A DNA stretch of 33,850 nucleotides from JANQEA01 sp964530075 (GTDB lineage Bacteria > Bipolaricaulota > Bipolaricaulia > UBA7950 > UBA9294), in the NCBI GenBank assembly GCA_964530075.1, contig CAZGXU010000022.1:1-33850 (forward strand). The letters are read 5' to 3'. Under the pieces are notes generated by a model that worked only from the letters and a program-made list of their open reading frames with translations, did no database searches and was not told the origin of the DNA. Every line of letters begins with the position of its first letter. Position 1 is the first letter of the stretch. This document shows positions 30,747 through 33,850 of this stretch, piece after piece. Position numbers and translations under genes: made by a program.

Positions 30747-32003
30747 ATGGCCGGCGAATCGATGCTGAACCCGTTTGAGATCTCACAGCGCCAGCTGGAC
30801 AAGGCGGCGAAAAAGCTCCAGCTCGACCCGCAGATCCACGAGCTCCTGCGCGAGCCGATGCGGACCCTCGAGGTCCGATTCCCGGTTCGAATGGACGACG
30901 GCACCGTGAAGACCTTCACCGGATTCCGCGTGCAGTACAACGATGCGCGTGGGCCGACCAAGGGCGGCCTCCGCTTCCACCCCGACGAGACGATCGACAC
31001 AGTGAAGGCCCTCGCCGCGTGGATGACGTGGAAGTGCGCCGTCGTCGACATCCCGTACGGCGGAGGGAAGGGCGGCGTGATCTGCAACCCGAAGGAGCTG
31101 TCGCAAGGAGAACTCGAGCGGATTTCACGGGGCTTCGTCCGCGCTCTCGGTCGGTTCATCGGCCCGGAGAGGGACGTCCCCGCTCCGGATGTGTACACGA
31201 ACCCGCAGACGATGGCCTGGATGATGGACGAGTATTCGGCCATCGTCGGACACAACGCTCCCGGCGTGATCACCGGGAAGCCGATCCCGCTCGGCGGATC
31301 GCTCGGGCGAGGCGACGCGACGGCCCGCGGCACGGTGTACTGCGTCATCGAAGCGGCGAAGGTCCTCGGGATCGACCTCGAGGGCGCGAAGGTCGCGATC
31401 CAGGGCTACGGAAACGCCGGCTACTTCTGCGGCACGCTGATGGGAGAGCTGGCCGGGAGCAGGATCGTCGCGGTGACCGATTCACGCGGCGGCGTCTACG
31501 ACCCCAATGGAATCGATCCCGAGGCCGCCAACGCGCACAAGCGGGCCACCGGGTCGGTCGCGGGGTTCAACGGCCTCGAGGCGATCACCAACGAGGAGGT
31601 CCTCGAGCTCGACGTCGACGTCCTGATCCCCGCGGCGATCGAGAACGTAATCACCGCTGCGAACGCCGGGAACGTCCGAGCGAGGATCATCGCCGAGGCG
31701 GCGAACGGGCCGACGACGCCGGAGGCCGACGAGATCCTGCACGAGAACGGCAAGTACGTGATCCCGGATTTCCTTTGCAATGCCGGCGGAGTGACCGTTT
31801 CGTACTTCGAGTGGGTCCAGAACATCAGCGGCTTCTACTGGACGATCGAGGACGTCCACGCGCGTCTCAAGGAGAGGATGGTCAAGGCGTTCCGCGAGAC
31901 GCACGAGATGGCGACGCAGCACGACGTCGACAACCGGATTGGCGCGTACATGGTCGCGATCGCGCGCGTCGCGGAGGCGATCCGCCTGCGCGGTTGGGTG
32001 TAG
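30747..32003 (+). CDS. gdhA: Glutamate dehydrogenase (Glu/Leu/Phe/Val dehydrogenase family)
   Basis: 418 residues, the hexameric short type found in archaea, Thermotoga and many anaerobes. Substrate side: KGGLRFHP (72-79), WKCAVV (95-100) and PYGGGKGG (103-110) with the catalytic lysine. Nucleotide side: Rossmann loop GYGNAG (220-225). C-terminal block PDFLCNAGGVTVSYFEWVQN. It interconverts glutamate with 2-oxoglutarate and ammonia; cofactor preference cannot be read safely. The ATG at 30747 has GGAGG eight bases upstream; a TTG five codons earlier overlaps that site. It has its own strong promoter. Confidence 0.95.
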   Translation: MAGESMLNPFEISQRQLDKAAKKLQLDPQIHELLREPMRTLEVRFPVRMDDGTVKTFTGFRVQYNDARGPTKGGLRFHPDETIDTVKALAAWMTWKCAVVDIPYGGGKGGVICNPKELSQGELERISRGFVRALGRFIGPERDVPAPDVYTNPQTMAWMMDEYSAIVGHNAPGVITGKPIPLGGSLGRGDATARGTVYCVIEAAKVLGIDLEGAKVAIQGYGNAGYFCGTLMGELAGSRIVAVTDSRGGVYDPNGIDPEAANAHKRATGSVAGFNGLEAITNEEVLELDVDVLIPAAIENVITAANAGNVRARIIAEAANGPTTPEADEILHENGKYVIPDFLCNAGGVTVSYFEWVQNISGFYWTIEDVHARLKERMVKAFRETHEMATQHDVDNRIGAYMVAIARVAEAIRLRGWV

Positions 32004-32011
32004 ATCGACGC

Positions 32012-32041
32012 GGATGCCCCCTCGAAGGGAGCGCCGCATCC
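32012..32041 (+). terminator. Hairpin after glutamate dehydrogenase
   Basis: GGATGC (32012-32017) pairs with GCATCC (32036-32041); inside is CCCT-CGA-AGGG. It starts nine bases after the stop. No T-tract. Confidence 0.45.
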
Positions 32042-32063
32042 CTTCGGTCGGTGGCGGACCCAG

Positions 32064-32543
32064 GTGACACCGGCTAGGCTTGGCTCCGTGACCGGCGACT
32101 CGACGAACGTTCTCGCACCGTTTCACACGGCCGAGCACATCCTCTCGGCGGTGATGCAGCGCGACTTCGGCTCGGGGCGAAGCCTCGAGACGCACCTCGG
32201 GGTGAAGAAGTCGAAGTGCGACTACTTCGTGCGGCGTCCTCTCGACGAGGACGATCTTCGGAAGATCGAGGCCGCCGTCAACGCCGAGATCGCCAGGGAT
32301 CTCGCAGTGACATCGTTCGTCGTATCGCGCGATGAAGCCGAGGGGCGTTACGACATGGGGAAGGTGCCGCCCGGCGTGGAGGCGATCCGCATCGTGAAGA
32401 TCGGCGACCTCGATACCATGCCGTGCATCGGGCCGCACGTCGGACACACGCGTCAGATCGGCCGCTTCGTCGTTCGCAGCGCGACGATGAAAGGGGCGAA
32501 CGTCGTCAGGATCCGCTACGCCCTGACGGACGAAGGGGCGTGA
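32064..32543 (+). CDS. AlaX-like alanyl-tRNA editing domain protein
   Basis: 159 residues resembling the tRNA second-additional (editing) domain of AlaRS and ThrRS. The zinc motifs are His21-Thr-Ala-Glu-His25 (HxxxH) and Cys121-Ile-Gly-Pro-His125 (CxxxH), followed by VGHTRQIGRFVV, equivalent to the usual C-x-x-x-H-V-x-x-T-x-x-I-G block. Free-standing AlaX proteins remove Ser or Gly wrongly attached to tRNA-Ala; a different tRNA substrate is possible here. The start is uncertain: GTG at 32064 or GTG at 32088, neither with a good ribosome site. Both retain the zinc motifs. Confidence 0.78.
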   Translation: MTPARLGSVTGDSTNVLAPFHTAEHILSAVMQRDFGSGRSLETHLGVKKSKCDYFVRRPLDEDDLRKIEAAVNAEIARDLAVTSFVVSRDEAEGRYDMGKVPPGVEAIRIVKIGDLDTMPCIGPHVGHTRQIGRFVVRSATMKGANVVRIRYALTDEGA

Positions 32544-32557
32544 ACGCGCGCCTGCTT

Positions 32558-32585
32558 GCCGGTCGGGCGCTCGCGGGAGGCCGGC
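32558..32585. terminator. Hairpin between convergent AlaX-like and acyltransferase genes
   Basis: GCCGGTC (32558-32564) pairs with GGCCGGC (32579-32585) over seven positions with one T-G pair, abutting the stop of the minus-strand gene. Confidence 0.45.
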
Positions 32586-33563
32586 CTAGCCCTCCATGAG
32601 GGACGGCTTCGCGAACAGCGACTCGTAGTGCGCGCGGAGGCGTTCAACGATCTGCTCCACGCTCGAGGAGGGGGACGCGACTTCGCTCAGCGGGATCGGA
32701 TCGGCGAACGTGATCCGGACCGGGTCGCGGTAGAGGATCGACCATTTGAGGTGCGCCAGCGGCCCCTCCATGAGCTGAGCGTACACGCGCTTGTTGGTGC
32801 AGTTCTCTTCCCGGAGCGGGATCAGGTAGGCCGCGCGATCGCCCGGGTTCCGTTGAAGCCTCTTGATCAACGAACCGATTCCCGGATACCAGCGGCGGTC
32901 CCGTTTGCCGCCGCCACCCGGAAAAATCAGCACGCTTCCACCCTGTCTGACGTGATTCGATCCGAGCTCGAGGCTCAGACGATTGATCGCCTTGGTCGCA
33001 TCGAGGTCCGGCGGATCGTGCACCATGGACAACAACCGGTACGCGAGCACCCGCTTCCATCCGCCGCGCCGCCATTCGGTCCACGAACGCGTCAGCGGAA
33101 CCTCCATCGGGTAGGAAACGCCGCCGAGGCTCGGAATCAGGTGGCAGAGGTAGCTGGCCGAGAAGTAGCGAAGATCCTGGCGACCGAGGCTCGCCGCGAC
33201 CAGGAACGGGGTCAGCAGCGAGGGGTGATTCCCGTAGAAGATGGCGGGCTGCGTCTCCGCGATCGCCCGGCAGGAGTCCGGGAGGACGTGTTCCCAATCG
33301 GTCGCGATGTCCTGAAGGAATCGACAGCAGCCTTCGTGAAGTCCGCGGTCGGCGATGACGCGATCCAGCCGCGACGCGAGCTCGAGGAACGTCCCCAACG
33401 GATAGAAGCGCTCCACCAGTCGGATCGCGACGCGCAGGAGGTTTGAATTCCGCGCCGTCTGCTCATACGCCCGGACGAGCGCCACGGCGTCCCCCGCAGC
33501 GTACGCGCCCCGTATGCGCTCGAGCGCCACGCGCGCGGATCGTAGCCCCATCCCGTCCGTCAT
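32586..33563 (-). CDS. PlsC-like acyltransferase with an altered active-site motif
   Basis: 325 residues. The centre resembles lysophosphatidate and related acyltransferases: YGNHPSLLTPF (110-120) where the family has NHxxxxD, a GVSYPMEVPLTRS block (148-160), and FPGGGGKRDR (214-223) where the family has FPEGxR. The usual Asp five residues after the His is Thr118, and the Glu of FPEG is Gly. So either the substrate and mechanism differ or activity is lost. About 95 N-terminal residues have no recognisable motif; no signal peptide is seen. It is transcribed alone. The ATG at 33563 has AGAGGGGG upstream. Confidence 0.65.
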   Translation of the reverse strand: MTDGMGLRSARVALERIRGAYAAGDAVALVRAYEQTARNSNLLRVAIRLVERFYPLGTFLELASRLDRVIADRGLHEGCCRFLQDIATDWEHVLPDSCRAIAETQPAIFYGNHPSLLTPFLVAASLGRQDLRYFSASYLCHLIPSLGGVSYPMEVPLTRSWTEWRRGGWKRVLAYRLLSMVHDPPDLDATKAINRLSLELGSNHVRQGGSVLIFPGGGGKRDRRWYPGIGSLIKRLQRNPGDRAAYLIPLREENCTNKRVYAQLMEGPLAHLKWSILYRDPVRITFADPIPLSEVASPSSSVEQIVERLRAHYESLFAKPSLMEG

Positions 33564-33816
33564 GATCCCCCTCTCGCTGCGGCCGTGGGATCGTGGACGA
33601 AAACCGGGCTGGATGCAACCGCGTGAGTCGACGTGAATGAACCGATTGCGTCGTGCGCCGCCTCACGGCGAAGGGGAACGGGTCGCTCTGCTCGTGCGGG
33701 GGGTGTGAGCTAGCCGGTGTGCACGGAGGCAGCGGGCTTGACGTTTCGTCCAGCGGTCACTTCATACCTCAGTTTTACTCGAGTCACGTCACACGATGTG
33801 ACTTGGATGCCGACCG
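33564..33816 (-). other. Long leader or intergenic region of the acyltransferase gene
   Basis: About 250 bases without a convincing gene on either strand. It contains a perfect inverted repeat GTCACA-CGA-TGTGAC at 33788-33802, in an AT-richer patch, flanked by an extra GAGTCAC. Otherwise I see nothing in it. Confidence 0.4.
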
Positions 33817-33845
33817 AGCGTAGTGGGTCACCGGGGGACTGTCAA
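33817..33845 (-). promoter_or_regulatory. Possible promoter reading toward the acyltransferase
   Basis: On the minus strand: a perfect TTGACA (33845-33840), 17 bases, TACGCT (33822-33817). Start near 33810; the GTCACA/TGTGAC hairpin would begin at about +9 and the leader would be about 247 bases. Confidence 0.45.
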
Positions 33846-33850
33846 GGGAG

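Noticed and set aside
1..33850. CRISPR array, prophage, insertion sequence, toxin-antitoxin or defence island
   Set aside because: No regularly spaced repeats, transposase, integrase or phage genes were found; the window is mostly core metabolism and information processing.

Overview
This is a GC-rich stretch of bacterial chromosome, densely packed with housekeeping genes. It holds 28 protein-coding genes (one partial) and no rRNA, tRNA, CRISPR array, insertion sequence or prophage that I can see. The gene content points to a Gram-negative-type, probably anaerobic or facultative bacterium from a poorly cultured high-GC lineage. YidC has a large periplasmic domain, SecF and a PlsC-like protein are present, the ribonucleotide reductase is the oxygen-sensitive class III NrdD/NrdG pair, and glutamate dehydrogenase and the adenosine-specific kinase are of types common in anaerobes, thermophiles and archaea. 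I cannot name the phylum from sequence alone.

Layout. 1-1435 (-): N-terminal part of a secreted C69 dipeptidase. 2004-2639 (+): a ribbon-helix-helix plus cupin protein, probably a ligand-sensing regulator, convergent with a poly-gamma-glutamate operon pgsB-pgsC-pgsW (5453-2719, -). 9969-5842 (-): riboflavin and translation operon ribE-ribBA-ribH-hisS-adenosine-specific kinase. 10061-13417 (+): yidC-khpB/jag-mnmE. 16468-13542 (-): rpsT-secF-recJ, with no secD. 16787-19598 (+): nrdD-nrdG, convergent with trpS (-). 20750-23684 (+): a GlmU acetyltransferase-only gene, prs, rplY (CTC type) and pth. 23748-28353 (+): clpC-radA-purine nucleoside phosphorylase. 28701-28375 (-): a small zinc-ribbon/ACT protein. 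28945-32543 (+): a stand-alone FMN glutamate-synthase-domain protein, glutamate dehydrogenase and an AlaX-like editing protein. 33563-32586 (-): a PlsC-like acyltransferase.

Regulation visible in the sequence. Sigma70-like promoters can be read in front of most transcription units, several with an extended TG-n -10. A recurring pattern is that the predicted transcript begins at or within about ten bases of a stable stem-loop (trpS, gdhA, the glutamate-synthase-like gene, clpC, nrdD, the acyltransferase). ribE instead appears leaderless. Convergent gene pairs are separated by very short gaps in which one hairpin spans both stop codons. The strongest unexplained signal is a pair of mutually exclusive inverted repeats at 28793-28844, between the zinc-ribbon/ACT gene and the glutamate-synthase-like gene, with the larger palindrome centred about 67 bases upstream of the predicted start of transcription.

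Nitrogen and glutamate are a thread through the window: polyglutamate synthesis at one end, and glutamate dehydrogenase, a glutamate-synthase-domain protein and an ACT-domain protein at the other. Nothing in the window is a clear defence island or novel multi-gene machine. The candidates for new biology are the pgs locus with its adjacent RHH-cupin protein, the zinc-ribbon/ACT to glutamate-synthase control region, the split GlmU, and the 5'-end hairpins.
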